Source: Hyunsoonleella flava (lineage in GTDB: Bacteria; Bacteroidota; Bacteroidia; Flavobacteriales; Flavobacteriaceae). From it: DNA of 64,000 nucleotides. A model generated the notes under the pieces. The model was not told the origin of the DNA, searched no databases, and was given only the letters and a program-made list of their open reading frames with translations. How positions within the stretch are numbered: position 1 is the stretch's first letter; each line of letters starts with the position of its first letter. The position numbers were made by a program, and so were the translations under genes. This document shows, in pieces, positions 26,848 to 36,059 of this stretch. Where the stretch lies: the NCBI RefSeq assembly GCF_004310325.1, contig NZ_SIRT01000011.1:78080-142079 (forward strand), written 5' to 3'.

Positions 26848-26878
26848 AAAAATGCCTCGCGAATAGCGAGGCATTTTT
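26848..26878. terminator. terminator after glnK-amt
   Basis: AAAAATGCCTCGC pairs with GCGAGGCATTTTT around GAATA. It is strong and close to symmetric. The following 220 bp to 27101 hold no gene or motif I can support. Confidence 0.92.
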
Positions 26879-27101
26879 ATTTTATGAGATTTAGAATATG
26901 TTTTGGATTTGAAAAAGTCTCTAATTATCGTTTTGCACACTGCTTTTTTAAGCTTGCCGTTATTTTTAAAATCGACAGCAATAAAATCTATCCCTAGTTG
27001 GGAAGTTATTCTATAATCCTATAAATCATTCCCAAGATATCTTACTTTAACGTGTCTTCTTATCATGGTACATAGTATCAATTCTATTTTAGTTCTAAAA
27101 G

Positions 27102-27138
27102 AAAACCCTAATTTACAAATAGTATAATAGGGTTTTTT
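27102..27138 (-). terminator. terminator after ppc (minus strand)
   Basis: AAAACCCTA (27102-27110) and TAGGGTTTT (27128-27136) form a 9-bp stem with a 17-nt loop just beyond the ppc stop. On the minus strand it is followed by CTTTTAG. Confidence 0.7.
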
Positions 27139-27159
27139 AAATGGATATGTTATTTACTT

Positions 27160-29751
27160 TTATGCCGAATTTCTACTCGCATTAATATTGCCAAACAGAG
27201 ATCGTGTTACTATTTTTTCAAAAATCACCTTTTCTGGATCATCTTTTGGAACACCTGCTTTTTCAAATTCTTGAATTTTCTTCAAAGCATATTGCTGAAT
27301 GGTTAATAATGGTAAAACGATATGTTCTCTTACCTCAATTGAGGCTTTACTTGTTGGCTCGTTTTCCATAAGCTCATCATACCCCGATAATTTAAGTAAT
27401 AAGCGCTCTGTGGTAAGGTATTCTTCGTAGATAATTTTCCAAAACTCACCAAACTCTTCATCTTTTGACATGTATTTTGTTAAATCGAAGAACGATTTGG
27501 TCAAAGACATCATACTATTATCAATTAATGTTTTAAAGAATTTAGAGTTGGTGTATAACTGCACAACCTTATCCCATTCGCCTCTATCTTCATATAACTT
27601 TAAAGCGGTACCAACACCATAAAAACCAGGGACGTTTTGTTTTAACTGACTCCAAGAACCTACAAACGGAATAGCTCTTAAATCAGAGAAGACTAGTTTG
27701 TCAGATTTACCACGTTTAGATGGTCTACTGCCTATATTGGTTTTTGCATAGTATTTTAGGGTACTCATACGCTCCAAGTATGGTATGAACATAGGATGAC
27801 TTTTAAAGTCTTTGTAGGTTTGGTAGCTGGTTTCGGCAAGATCATCCATTACAGCTCTATCTTTATCAGATAAGAGATTCTTCTCCCCATCAATTCTGTT
27901 TTTTATTCCAGAACTAATTAATTGCTCAAGATTATATTGAGACGAATCATTTGTTCCAAAATTAGAGCTTACCGTTTGTCCTTGTATGGTTACCTGTACT
28001 TCTTTATCTTCAATAGTAGGACCTAAAGACGAGTAGAAGTTGTGTGTTTTTCCACCACCTCTTGCTGGTGGGCCACCTCTACCATCAAAAAATATGGCTG
28101 TAATATCATATTTTCTAGACATTGCTGTCAATAACTCTTTGGCCTTGTAAATACCCCAGTTTGCCATTAAATATCCGCCATCTTTCGTGCCGTCGGAGAA
28201 ACCTAGCATAATGTGCTGTTTACTACCTCTTGCCCTTAGATGTTTCATATATTCTGGATTTTGATATAATTGCTCCATCACACCTGGTGCGTTTTCTAAA
28301 TCTGGAATGGTTTCAAACAAAGGTGCAATATCTACAGTAAGGGCATCTTTAAAACCAACTATTTTAAGCATTGCAAAAAGCTGCATTACATTTAGAGCCG
28401 TTTGGTTATTGCTAATGATGTATCTGTTTGCACCGCGTTCGCCATTACTATCCTGAATGCCTTTGATTATGGCGATGGTTTTGAGTGTGTTTTTTACCAT
28501 TTCATCTTCAAAAATATCTAAATCTTCAATGTCGTCATTTGCTTTTGATAAAATTTCAATTTGTTCAGCTTCAGATAAATCGTGATAGTTTTTTGGGAAA
28601 GATTTACTGCCTTTTTCAATTAAATAATCAATTACAGTAGTGAATACAGCATGATGAATTCTACTATCTTGTCTTATATCAAGTGTTGCAAATCTATAGC
28701 CAAACAAATGCACTCTGTTTATTAAGCTATTGATTTCATTGACGTAAAGCGATTGATGTTGCTCTACCACAAGGTTTCTAATAACAAACAATTCTTTGAT
28801 AAACTCTTCTAATGTGATTGCCTTTTTTGTTTTTAAATCTATACTGTATTCATACATTATAGTTTCTAAGCGTATTACTTTATCCTCTACGCCTCTAAAG
28901 GTTAGCTTTTTTCTTAAATCTCTTAAATCTTCGTAATACTTTTTAAGAATGGAGCGTTTTAATTTATTTGCAACTTTTAGAGTGGTTTTTGGTTTAACAA
29001 ATGGATTTCCATCTCTATCACCACCAGGCCAAAAACCAATATTTATAATATCATTGTGCTTTTTGCCATCGGCATAAATATTGGTTTGAATATAGTTATA
29101 TATATCACCAAAAGTTTTGTAAAATACATTTTCTAAGTACCACATAAGGCTTTTTGCTTCAGCGTATGGTGTGGGTTTTTTATGTTTAAAAAACGGTGTT
29201 TTTCCAAGTTGGCCAAAAAGATTGTTTATACCAGATAAATCATTTTCTTTAATTGCTTTGGTTAAGGAAGTAATAATACCTAAAACCGAACCTGGATAAA
29301 ACTGAGTAGGGTGGGCTGTTAAAACAATACGCACCTTAAATTCTTCTAAAAAGGCTTTAAGTTCGTCCATTTTTCCTTCAGACATGGCAGACCCTTTCAG
29401 GTTTCTAAGTGTACCAACACCATCCATATTGTTTACAACAGGGAAAGCGGCGTCCTCTATGGCATCAAATAAAACTACCTGTCTTTCAATATATTGAATA
29501 AACCTGAACAACAAGTTTATTTGGCTTTGCTTATTACGTCTTGCTTGATATTTAGTAAAAAAAGTTTCTACAATGGTAGTAGGGTCATCCCCATTTTCAA
29601 AACCTTTCTTGCAGGTTTCATGAAATAACGGCAATAAAACACCAGTTTTTGTAACGGCATCAAAAGGTAATGTCATAAATATACTGTTGTATATATTATA
29701 CTTGGACAATACGGTTTGATTAAATCTAATTAACTTTGGTTCTACAGACAT
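27160..29751 (-). CDS. ppc: phosphoenolpyruvate carboxylase
   Basis: An 863-residue enzyme that makes oxaloacetate from PEP and bicarbonate. Conserved sites are VLTAHPTQFYPGS, the PEP-binding WPGGDRDGNPFV, and the glycine loop FFDGRGGPPARGGGKTH. The C-terminus is NASRNSA rather than the usual RNTG; I take this as lineage variation, since the preceding LFGNI alignment looks intact. Replenishing oxaloacetate fits beside the nitrogen-assimilation block, because aspartate and 2-oxoglutarate derive from it. It is monocistronic on the minus strand. Confidence 0.93.
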   Translation of the reverse strand: MSVEPKLIRFNQTVLSKYNIYNSIFMTLPFDAVTKTGVLLPLFHETCKKGFENGDDPTTIVETFFTKYQARRNKQSQINLLFRFIQYIERQVVLFDAIEDAAFPVVNNMDGVGTLRNLKGSAMSEGKMDELKAFLEEFKVRIVLTAHPTQFYPGSVLGIITSLTKAIKENDLSGINNLFGQLGKTPFFKHKKPTPYAEAKSLMWYLENVFYKTFGDIYNYIQTNIYADGKKHNDIINIGFWPGGDRDGNPFVKPKTTLKVANKLKRSILKKYYEDLRDLRKKLTFRGVEDKVIRLETIMYEYSIDLKTKKAITLEEFIKELFVIRNLVVEQHQSLYVNEINSLINRVHLFGYRFATLDIRQDSRIHHAVFTTVIDYLIEKGSKSFPKNYHDLSEAEQIEILSKANDDIEDLDIFEDEMVKNTLKTIAIIKGIQDSNGERGANRYIISNNQTALNVMQLFAMLKIVGFKDALTVDIAPLFETIPDLENAPGVMEQLYQNPEYMKHLRARGSKQHIMLGFSDGTKDGGYLMANWGIYKAKELLTAMSRKYDITAIFFDGRGGPPARGGGKTHNFYSSLGPTIEDKEVQVTIQGQTVSSNFGTNDSSQYNLEQLISSGIKNRIDGEKNLLSDKDRAVMDDLAETSYQTYKDFKSHPMFIPYLERMSTLKYYAKTNIGSRPSKRGKSDKLVFSDLRAIPFVGSWSQLKQNVPGFYGVGTALKLYEDRGEWDKVVQLYTNSKFFKTLIDNSMMSLTKSFFDLTKYMSKDEEFGEFWKIIYEEYLTTERLLLKLSGYDELMENEPTSKASIEVREHIVLPLLTIQQYALKKIQEFEKAGVPKDDPEKVIFEKIVTRSLFGNINASRNSA

Positions 29752-30187
29752 ATATTCAGCTTTAGTAAAATGAGTCGTAAAAATACTAAAGGATTGTGTA
29801 ACCTACCAGTCCATTAAAAGTTTTGTCAATATTTGTGATTTAAGGAATTATGGTTGTGAATAATTAAATAAAAAACGTACAATCTCAATATCTTTTTAAT
29901 TAACATCGTTGGAAAACTGGTTTTCAGACTATTGTAAGATTGCTGTAATTGTTGAAGGAAGAATAAGGAGTCTTAATTGTGGATTTTTCGTTTTTGATTT
30001 TTTTAAATATTACTGCCTTTGATTAACAATAACTTAACGATTTAATTAAAAGATTAAAGGTCTTTTATTCGGGTTTATTTTTATTCAAAATAGGGTACCA
30101 CCAATCTTTTTTATTAAGATATTTGTACCATAAAGCTTAATTAGCGACAACCAACCATGTTTTTGTAATTAAACATTTAAGAACTAA
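29752..30187. other. divergent intergenic region ppc / nadA
   Basis: 436 bp without a recognisable gene, AT-rich throughout. A GATATTTG (one base off TAnnTTTG) lies near 30117-30124, about 60 bp before nadA. GGTACCA and TGTACCA occur close together near 30099 and 30125. I see no riboswitch-like fold or operator that I would name. Confidence 0.4.
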
Positions 30188-31114
30188 ATGGACTTAGTAA
30201 AGGAAATAAACCGACTTAAAAAAGAAAAAAATGCGGTGATTTTAGCCCATTATTACCAAGTAGGCGAAATTCAGGATATTGCGGACTATGTAGGTGATAG
30301 TTTAGGTTTGTCGCAAAAAGCTGCTGAAACGGATGCAGATATGATTGTGTTTGCAGGTGTGCATTTTATGGCCGAAACCGCTAAAATATTAAGTCCGTCA
30401 AAAACCGTAGTGTTGCCAGATTTAAACGCCGGTTGTTCTTTGGCAGATTCTTGTCCACCAGAAGCTTTTGAAAAATTTACCAAAGCCCATCCAGATCACG
30501 TAGTGATTACCTACGTAAATTGTTCTGCAGAAATTAAAGCGCTAAGTGATATTGTTTGCACCTCGTCAAACGCTCTTAAAATTGTAGAATCTATTCCAAA
30601 GGAAACACCAATTATTTTTGCTCCAGATAAAAATTTAGGTCGATATATCATTAATGAAACGGGAAGAGATATGTTACTATGGGACGGCAGTTGCATTGTG
30701 CATGAAGCTTTTTCTATGGAAAAATTAATTCAGTTGCACAAAAAATATCCCGACTATAAAATTATAGCACATCCAGAATCTGAAACACATATTTTAGATA
30801 CTGCTACCTATATTGGTTCTACTTCTGGAATGATAAATTATGTGAAAGCGCATCAAGATCAAAAATTTATCGTGGCTACCGAAGCAGGAATACTTCATAA
30901 AATGCAACAGGAAATGCCCAATACCGAGTTAGTTCCGGCACCTGCAAAGGAAGATAATACCTGTGCATGTAGCGAGTGTCACTTCATGAAAATGAATACC
31001 ATGCAAAAACTTTATGATTGTATGCTCAATGAGTCTCCACAAATAGAAGTAGACCCGGCAATCATTGAACGGGCGCTGTTACCTATTGAGCGTATGCTTG
31101 AGCTTTCAAAATAA
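30188..31114 (+). CDS. nadA: quinolinate synthase
   Basis: A 308-residue [4Fe-4S] enzyme that condenses iminoaspartate with dihydroxyacetone phosphate to quinolinate. Recognised segments are [20 protein letters not shown] at the N-terminus, the cluster cysteines in [10 protein letters not shown] and the [13 protein letters not shown] region, and IIAHPESE in the third repeat. The three-fold pseudo-repeat and length match the short NadA type. It is followed 3 bp later by nadB, the enzyme providing iminoaspartate, so the pair forms the first half of de novo NAD synthesis. Confidence 0.96.
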   Translation: MDLVKEINRLKKEKNAVILAHYYQVGEIQDIADYVGDSLGLSQKAAETDADMIVFAGVHFMAETAKILSPSKTVVLPDLNAGCSLADSCPPEAFEKFTKAHPDHVVITYVNCSAEIKALSDIVCTSSNALKIVESIPKETPIIFAPDKNLGRYIINETGRDMLLWDGSCIVHEAFSMEKLIQLHKKYPDYKIIAHPESETHILDTATYIGSTSGMINYVKAHQDQKFIVATEAGILHKMQQEMPNTELVPAPAKEDNTCACSECHFMKMNTMQKLYDCMLNESPQIEVDPAIIERALLPIERMLELSK

Positions 31115-31117
31115 ATT

Positions 31118-32686
31118 ATGATTATTACTGATTATCTGGTTATTGGTTCAGGAATAGCAGGCTTAACGTTTGCTGTTAAAATTGCTGAAGAATTTCCAGA
31201 ACGGAAAGTAGTGATTGTAACCAAGGATAGCGAAGATGAATCCAATACCAAATACGCCCAAGGAGGTGTGGCTATAGTCTTAGATAAAGACCAAGATTCT
31301 TTTAAAAAACATATTAAAGACACCTTGATTGCGGGAGATGGATTATGCGATGAAGCTGTAGTAAAAATGGTAGTTGAAGAAGGGCCTAAACGACTGGAAG
31401 AGCTATTATTATGGGGTGCAAATTTTGATACTGACCCTGACGGGGCTTTTAGTTTAGGGAAGGAAGGCGGGCATTCTGAATACAGGATTATTCACCATAA
31501 GGACATCACAGGTTACGAAATTGAACGTGCTTTGTTAACACGTGTGCGTCAATTACCAAATATAGAATTATTGCCTTATCACTTCGCCATTGATTTAATT
31601 ACAGATCATCATATAAAAGATTCTGGAGTAAAACCGAAAACGTGTTATGGAGCTTACGTGCTCAACCAAAAAACTGGATATATTTTTACTGTAAAGGCAA
31701 ATAGTACCTTATTGGCTACAGGTGGTATAGGTAAAGTTTATGGACATACTACCAACCCAACAATTGCTACTGGAGATGGTATTGCCATGGCGTATCGCGC
31801 AAAAGCACGTGTTAAGGATATGGAATTTGTACAATTTCATCCTACAGCTTTATATGATGTGGAAGGTGGTTCCTCATTTTTAATTTCGGAAGCCGTTAGG
31901 GGTTTTGGTGCCTATTTAAGAAATAAAAAAGGCTACAGGTTTATACCTGATTATGATGATAGGGCGGAATTAGCTTCAAGGGATATTGTGTCTCAAAGTA
32001 TTGACAATGAGCTTAAGAAGTCTGGAGACGCTCACGTATTTTTGGATTGTACCCATTTAGATATAGAGAAGTTTAAAAAGCATTTTCCAAATATTTATGA
32101 TAAATGTTTAGAAAACCATATTGATATTGAAACGGATTGGATTCCTGTTGTGCCTGCCTCCCATTATTTATGCGGTGGGATTCAGGTGGATAAAAAAGGA
32201 AAAACAACACTAGAAAATTTATTTGCCTGTGGTGAATGCACCCGTACAGGACTTCATGGTGCTAACAGGCTGGCATCAAACTCCCTATTAGAAGCATTGG
32301 TATACGCTCATAATATTTACAAGTACCATTCAAAACATAAATTAGAAGCTGTAAATGTAGAAATTCCGCTTTGGAATGAAGAAGGCACGGTAATTACCAA
32401 AGAACATGTTTTAATTCAGCATAATTTAAAAGAACTGCAAGCATTAATGCGCGACTACGTAGGTATTGTTAGGAATAATGCGCGTTTAAAAAGAGCAGTA
32501 AAACGTTTGGATGTAATTTATACCGAAGTTGAGGATTTGTATCGCGAATCAAAAGTGACGACTTCATTATGTGAATTAAGAAACATGATAAACGTTGCCC
32601 ATTTAATTATTAATCAATCTTTAGAGCGAAAAGAAAATAAGGGTGGTTATTTTAATAGTGATAACATCAATGTGATTGTAGGTTAG
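31118..32686 (+). CDS. nadB: L-aspartate oxidase
   Basis: A 522-residue flavoprotein of the succinate dehydrogenase/fumarate reductase family that oxidises L-aspartate to iminoaspartate. The FAD motif is DYLVIGSGIAGLTFAVKIAE. Further signatures are GGHSEYRIIHHKDITG, VQFHPTALYD, and SHYLCGGIQVDKKGKTTLEN with GLHGANRLASNSLLE. The C-terminal helical domain is complete. It is co-transcribed with nadA and ends in a terminator shared with the convergent ssb-like gene. Confidence 0.96.
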   Translation: MIITDYLVIGSGIAGLTFAVKIAEEFPERKVVIVTKDSEDESNTKYAQGGVAIVLDKDQDSFKKHIKDTLIAGDGLCDEAVVKMVVEEGPKRLEELLLWGANFDTDPDGAFSLGKEGGHSEYRIIHHKDITGYEIERALLTRVRQLPNIELLPYHFAIDLITDHHIKDSGVKPKTCYGAYVLNQKTGYIFTVKANSTLLATGGIGKVYGHTTNPTIATGDGIAMAYRAKARVKDMEFVQFHPTALYDVEGGSSFLISEAVRGFGAYLRNKKGYRFIPDYDDRAELASRDIVSQSIDNELKKSGDAHVFLDCTHLDIEKFKKHFPNIYDKCLENHIDIETDWIPVVPASHYLCGGIQVDKKGKTTLENLFACGECTRTGLHGANRLASNSLLEALVYAHNIYKYHSKHKLEAVNVEIPLWNEEGTVITKEHVLIQHNLKELQALMRDYVGIVRNNARLKRAVKRLDVIYTEVEDLYRESKVTTSLCELRNMINVAHLIINQSLERKENKGGYFNSDNINVIVG

Positions 32687-32705
32687 TTGTTATGTATAAA
32701 AAAAG

Positions 32706-32735
32706 AAAAGGCGCTTCCCTCAAAGCGCCTTCTTT
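32706..32735. terminator. bidirectional terminator between nadB and the SSB gene
   Basis: AAGGCGCTT (32708-32716) pairs with AAGCGCCTT (32723-32731). The plus side runs into TCTTTCCTTTTT and the minus side into TTTCTTTTTTT. Confidence 0.88.
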
Positions 32736-32757
32736 CCTTTTTGGAACAAAAAAAGGT

Positions 32758-33090
32758 CTATTTACTAAGCATTAGCAGTTCGTTGCAAATTACCTCAGTA
32801 ATATAACGTTGGTTACCATTTTTATCTTCATAACTTCTGTTGGTCAATTTGCCCTCAACGGCAATTTCCTTTCCTTTAGAAATATAGTTTTCAACTACAT
32901 TTACTAATCCACCTCTCACAACCACATTGTGCCAATAAGCGCGTTCTACTTTGTTGCCACTTTTATCTTTGTAGCTGTCGTCTGTGGCAATCGAAAATTT
33001 TGCAATTTTATTGCCATTGCTGAAGTTAATAATTTCAGGATCTTGTCCTAATCTACCAATCAACTGTACTTTGTTTCTAAGTGCGTTCAT
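32758..33090 (-). CDS. ssb: short single-stranded DNA-binding protein
   Basis: A 110-residue OB-fold SSB: MNALRNKVQLIGRLGQDPE, the central AYWHNVVVRG, and GKEIAVEGKLTNRSYEDKNG. It ends right after the OB fold (ELLMLSK). The glycine/proline-rich linker and the acidic DDxPF tip that recruit repair and replication proteins are missing. It is therefore probably a secondary SSB rather than the main replication SSB. The gene is divergent from a DinB-family gene and convergent with nadB. Confidence 0.9.
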   Translation of the reverse strand: MNALRNKVQLIGRLGQDPEIINFSNGNKIAKFSIATDDSYKDKSGNKVERAYWHNVVVRGGLVNVVENYISKGKEIAVEGKLTNRSYEDKNGNQRYITEVICNELLMLSK

Positions 33091-33220
33091 AATTTTAAAT
33101 TTTAATGTTTAACAGTTAATACCATCGAGTTCTTATGTTTCGACACTGCAAATATGTAACAGCATTGAAAAGTTATTCGGTGATTACGCATTTAAATTCG
33201 TTTGTAAATATTTGTAGTCG

Positions 33221-33252
33221 TTTGTAAACGGATAATAATTATTGTATATTTG
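33221..33252 (+). promoter_or_regulatory. promoter of the DinB-family gene
   Basis: TTTG (33221-33224) and TATATTTG (33245-33252) match the Bacteroidota -33 and TAnnTTTG -7 elements with a 20-bp spacer. The -33 box is the third of three TTTGTA words spaced exactly 10 bp apart (33201, 33211, 33221). A start at TTG 33250 would lie inside the -7 box, so the gene must begin at ATG 33271. Confidence 0.65.
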
Positions 33253-33270
33253 GCAAGAACATTAGTAAAT

Positions 33271-33780
33271 ATGGGGTTTCATGACATCATTAATCAATTA
33301 GAAAGCAATCAAGAGGTTTTTGACAATCTTTTAAAAAATAAAACCGATTACCATTATAATTGGCGTCCAAAACCTGAAAAGTGGAATCTTTTAGAGATAG
33401 TTTGCCATCTTTTAGACGAAGAAATTTTGGATTTTAGGGCACGTGTAAAACATGCTTTGGAATACCATGAAAATGAGTTGGTACCGATTGACCCCGAAGG
33501 TTGGGTAAAAACCCATAATTATAAAAGTAAGGATTACCACCAAACACTTAAATTGTTTTTAAAAGAACGTACTAACTCCATTGTATGGTTAAACCAACTT
33601 AAGGATGTTGATTGGGATAGTTCATTGAGTCATCCGCACCTTGGGAATTTATCAGCAGAACTGTTTTTAAGAAACTGGTTGGCTCATGATTATTTACATA
33701 TCAGACAAATACTAAGATATAACCATAGCCTTTTAAAGTTGTCTTCAAAAATTGAATTAAATTATGCTGGTGATTGGTAA
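33271..33780 (+). CDS. DinB-superfamily protein
   Basis: A 169-residue four-helix-bundle protein of the DinB/YfiT type, read from ATG 33271. WRPKPEKWNLLEIVCHLLDEE carries the first helix signature with a His. HDYLHIRQILRYN near the C-terminus supplies further histidines, giving the usual three-His metal site. Members include thiol S-transferases (bacillithiol- or mycothiol-type) and proteins of unknown role. The substrate is not known. A GNAT gene follows 12 bp downstream, apparently on the same transcript. Confidence 0.85.
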   Translation: MGFHDIINQLESNQEVFDNLLKNKTDYHYNWRPKPEKWNLLEIVCHLLDEEILDFRARVKHALEYHENELVPIDPEGWVKTHNYKSKDYHQTLKLFLKERTNSIVWLNQLKDVDWDSSLSHPHLGNLSAELFLRNWLAHDYLHIRQILRYNHSLLKLSSKIELNYAGDW

Positions 33781-33792
33781 AATAATTAAAAA

Positions 33793-34326
33793 ATGAAATT
33801 TCATATTGAGACAGAGCGTTTGATTTTAAGAGAACTCCGATTGACAGATTTAGACGGTATGTTTGAATTAGACTCCAATCCAGAAGTTCACAAATATTTG
33901 GGTAACAAACCCGTTAAAACTAGATCTGAATCTCAGAAAATTATAGAAAGTGTTTTAAATCAATATAAAGATCGTGGCATTGGGCGCTGGGCGGCTATTG
34001 AAAAATCGTCAGGAGATTTTATTGGTTGGTCTGGAATTCGACTTAACCAAGAATATAATATGAATGGTTTTACCAAATACTACGATGTAGGTTACAGACT
34101 GATTCCAAAATTTTGGGGCAAAGGGTATGCTACCGAATCTGGAAAGGCAGCAATTGATTATGCATTTAATGAAATGGGGCTTTCTAGAATTTATGCCACC
34201 ACGGAAATAGGAAATCAAGCGTCGCATAATGCACTTTTAAAAATTGGGTTGACGTATTTGAATGACTTCTATTTTGAACCAGAACAACTGCAATTACGTT
34301 GGTATAAAATGGAAAAACCTGAATAA
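33793..34326 (+). CDS. GNAT acetyltransferase (RimJ/RimL type)
   Basis: A 177-residue protein of the Acetyltransf_3 group: TERLILRELRLTDLDGMFEL at the N-terminus, the acetyl-CoA loop in LIPKFWGKGYATESGKAAI, and IGNQASHNALLKIGL in the C-terminal lobe. This group acetylates protein N-termini, amino acids or small amines. The substrate is unknown. It follows the DinB-family gene by 12 bp. Confidence 0.9.
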   Translation: MKFHIETERLILRELRLTDLDGMFELDSNPEVHKYLGNKPVKTRSESQKIIESVLNQYKDRGIGRWAAIEKSSGDFIGWSGIRLNQEYNMNGFTKYYDVGYRLIPKFWGKGYATESGKAAIDYAFNEMGLSRIYATTEIGNQASHNALLKIGLTYLNDFYFEPEQLQLRWYKMEKPE

Positions 34327-34358
34327 GGTAGTTTTAAATTAAAAAAGAATTGATAGAA

Positions 34359-34709
34359 ATGGAAAAGCAGTGTTTGGAATGTGGCGATAAAATTGTTGGT
34401 AGAATCGATAAGAAATTCTGTAGCGATGGTTGTAGAAATGCCTATAACAATCGCATAAATAAAGACAGTAAAAACCTTATCAGGAATACTAATAATCGTT
34501 TACGAAAAAACCACAGGATTTTAGAAAGACTCAATCCTGATGGTAAAGTTACGCGCTCTAAAGCAACACTTGTTGAAATGGGATTTGACTTTAACTATTT
34601 CACGAGTATTTATACAACAAAAGCGGGTAAAGTATACTATTTTGTTTACGATCAAGGCTACTTGCCCATTGAAGGCGATTATTATGCGCTGGTGAAACGA
34701 AAGAAGTAA
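34359..34709 (+). CDS. small zinc-ribbon protein
   Basis: A 116-residue protein from ATG 34359 (an in-frame TTG lies at 34350). Four cysteines in CLECGDKI and FCSDGCRNAY form a CxxC...CxxxC zinc knuckle of the kind annotated in DUF2116-like proteins. The middle is basic and helical (RNTNNRLRKNHRILERLNPDGK), and the C-terminus is a small beta region. Nucleic-acid binding is plausible but unproven. Confidence 0.75.
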   Translation: MEKQCLECGDKIVGRIDKKFCSDGCRNAYNNRINKDSKNLIRNTNNRLRKNHRILERLNPDGKVTRSKATLVEMGFDFNYFTSIYTTKAGKVYYFVYDQGYLPIEGDYYALVKRKK

Positions 34710-34767
34710 AACGTGTAACGGATTAAAAAATTAAGATACTTATATAACAAACAGCTAACCCATTTAA

Positions 34768-35463
34768 ATGCCAGAACAAATTATAGTTCCCATAGTTATA
34801 GTAGTTATCATTATCACTATTGGAATTCTCGTTTACTACTTTAGTAAAAAACAAAAAATACTCAGAAAGCTTTCAAAGTTAAAGCGCAAGGATATTCTTC
34901 AGTTTAGAACCAACGAACCCACCAAAGTTACAGGTAAAGTATTGCATGTACATGAGCCATTTGTCGCGCCATTTAGTAAACGAAAATGTGTGGCTTACGA
35001 GTTTAAGATTCAGCAGCGAAAAAAGCGAGGAAAAAACTCCTATTGGAAAACATTGGTGGATGAAAAAAACATTCAAGACTTTTTTATTGAGCAAAAAGGA
35101 GAGGTAGCCATGATAAAACCGCAAACAGATCCATTAAATTTTGAAATATATTTGGTGGAGGATGAACATGTGTCCTCAGGTTTTTTTAATGCACCAACAG
35201 CTGAATTTAAAAATTTATTACAAGCCTATAATATTAACAGTAGAAATCTTTTAGGATTTAATAAACGGCTACGATACACCGAGCGCATACTAGAAGTTGG
35301 CGAAACGGTAACTGTTGGTGGTATTGCCAAATGGAAGGCAGTAGATATAACTATCGATGGCTACAACTATTCTAAAATTGCAACCTTAGAAAGTATAAAG
35401 GAACAAGAGATAATAATTACCGATTTGCCCAAAGCAAGACTTCAAAAAAGAGAACGTCTATAA
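34768..35463 (+). CDS. single-pass membrane protein with GIDE-like domain
   Basis: A 231-residue protein with one N-terminal membrane helix (about 3-25: IIVPIVIVVIIITIGILVYY). A long cytosolic part follows. KVTGKVLHVHEPFVAPFSKR, CVAYEF and the later RILEVGETVTVGGIAKW resemble the GIDE/BAM domain found in MULAN-type proteins and their bacterial relatives. I make this assignment from pattern only. No catalytic residues are evident. It ends 2 bp from the convergent CBS-domain gene with no terminator between them. Confidence 0.7.
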   Translation: MPEQIIVPIVIVVIIITIGILVYYFSKKQKILRKLSKLKRKDILQFRTNEPTKVTGKVLHVHEPFVAPFSKRKCVAYEFKIQQRKKRGKNSYWKTLVDEKNIQDFFIEQKGEVAMIKPQTDPLNFEIYLVEDEHVSSGFFNAPTAEFKNLLQAYNINSRNLLGFNKRLRYTERILEVGETVTVGGIAKWKAVDITIDGYNYSKIATLESIKEQEIIITDLPKARLQKRERL

Positions 35464-35465
35464 AA

Positions 35466-35933
35466 CTATTTCCAAGTTTGTCCCTTAAGTTTCATAGCGG
35501 CTTTTAGAACATCTTTTTGACTTATTTGCCCTACCAGTTTACCATTTTCAACTATTGGGAAACGACGACGCTTTGCCTCTAAAAATTTCTTAGCAGCGTC
35601 AAATATATTCATATTACCGTCTATAGTTTCAACATTACCTACCATGTGTTTTTCTATGGTTTGGTCTTGCATTGGCATATTATAGTAGCGGCTTTCGCTT
35701 ATTTGCTTGATGCAGTCTCCTTCTGAAATGATACCGATTAACTCCTGTTTCTCGTTAACCACTGGGCCTCCGGAAATTCTATTTTTAATTAAAGCCTGCA
35801 TTACGCTTTCAATAGACTGATCAGGAGTAAAGGTTATCAAATTTCTCGTCATGTAGTCACTCACCTTTAGTGGTGTGTTGTCAGCTGCTGTTGATTGTTG
35901 TCTTCTCGACCCTTGAAAACTTTTAATGCCCAT
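35466..35933 (-). CDS. CBS-pair protein
   Basis: A 155-residue protein with two CBS domains in tandem: VSDYMTRNLITFTPDQSIES to IGIISEGDCIKQ, and IEKHMVGNVETIDGNMNIFD to LVGQISQKDVLKA. Such stand-alone pairs bind adenosine nucleotides and often modulate a partner. The N-terminal 20 residues are basic and Gln/Ser-rich. The start is ATG 35933; the in-frame TTG at 35942 adds three residues. No partner is evident from the neighbourhood. Confidence 0.87.
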   Translation of the reverse strand: MGIKSFQGSRRQQSTAADNTPLKVSDYMTRNLITFTPDQSIESVMQALIKNRISGGPVVNEKQELIGIISEGDCIKQISESRYYNMPMQDQTIEKHMVGNVETIDGNMNIFDAAKKFLEAKRRRFPIVENGKLVGQISQKDVLKAAMKLKGQTWK

Positions 35934-36059
35934 AATATTCAAATTTTGTTAAACTTAAATATAGATAAAAATAATTAGTTTTCCTAAAACAGTGATTTAT
36001 GGGCAGCTAGCAGGCATTATTTTGTATTTTTATAAATACAAATAAACTAAACTAAGATT

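Noticed and set aside
27160..29751. Degenerate phosphoenolpyruvate carboxylase because the C-terminal RNTG is missing
   Set aside because: All upstream catalytic motifs and the full length are intact; the changed tip is more likely lineage variation than inactivation.
33250..33270. TTG 33250 as start of the DinB-family gene
   Set aside because: It overlaps the -7 box TATATTTG of a good promoter, so a transcript could not include it.
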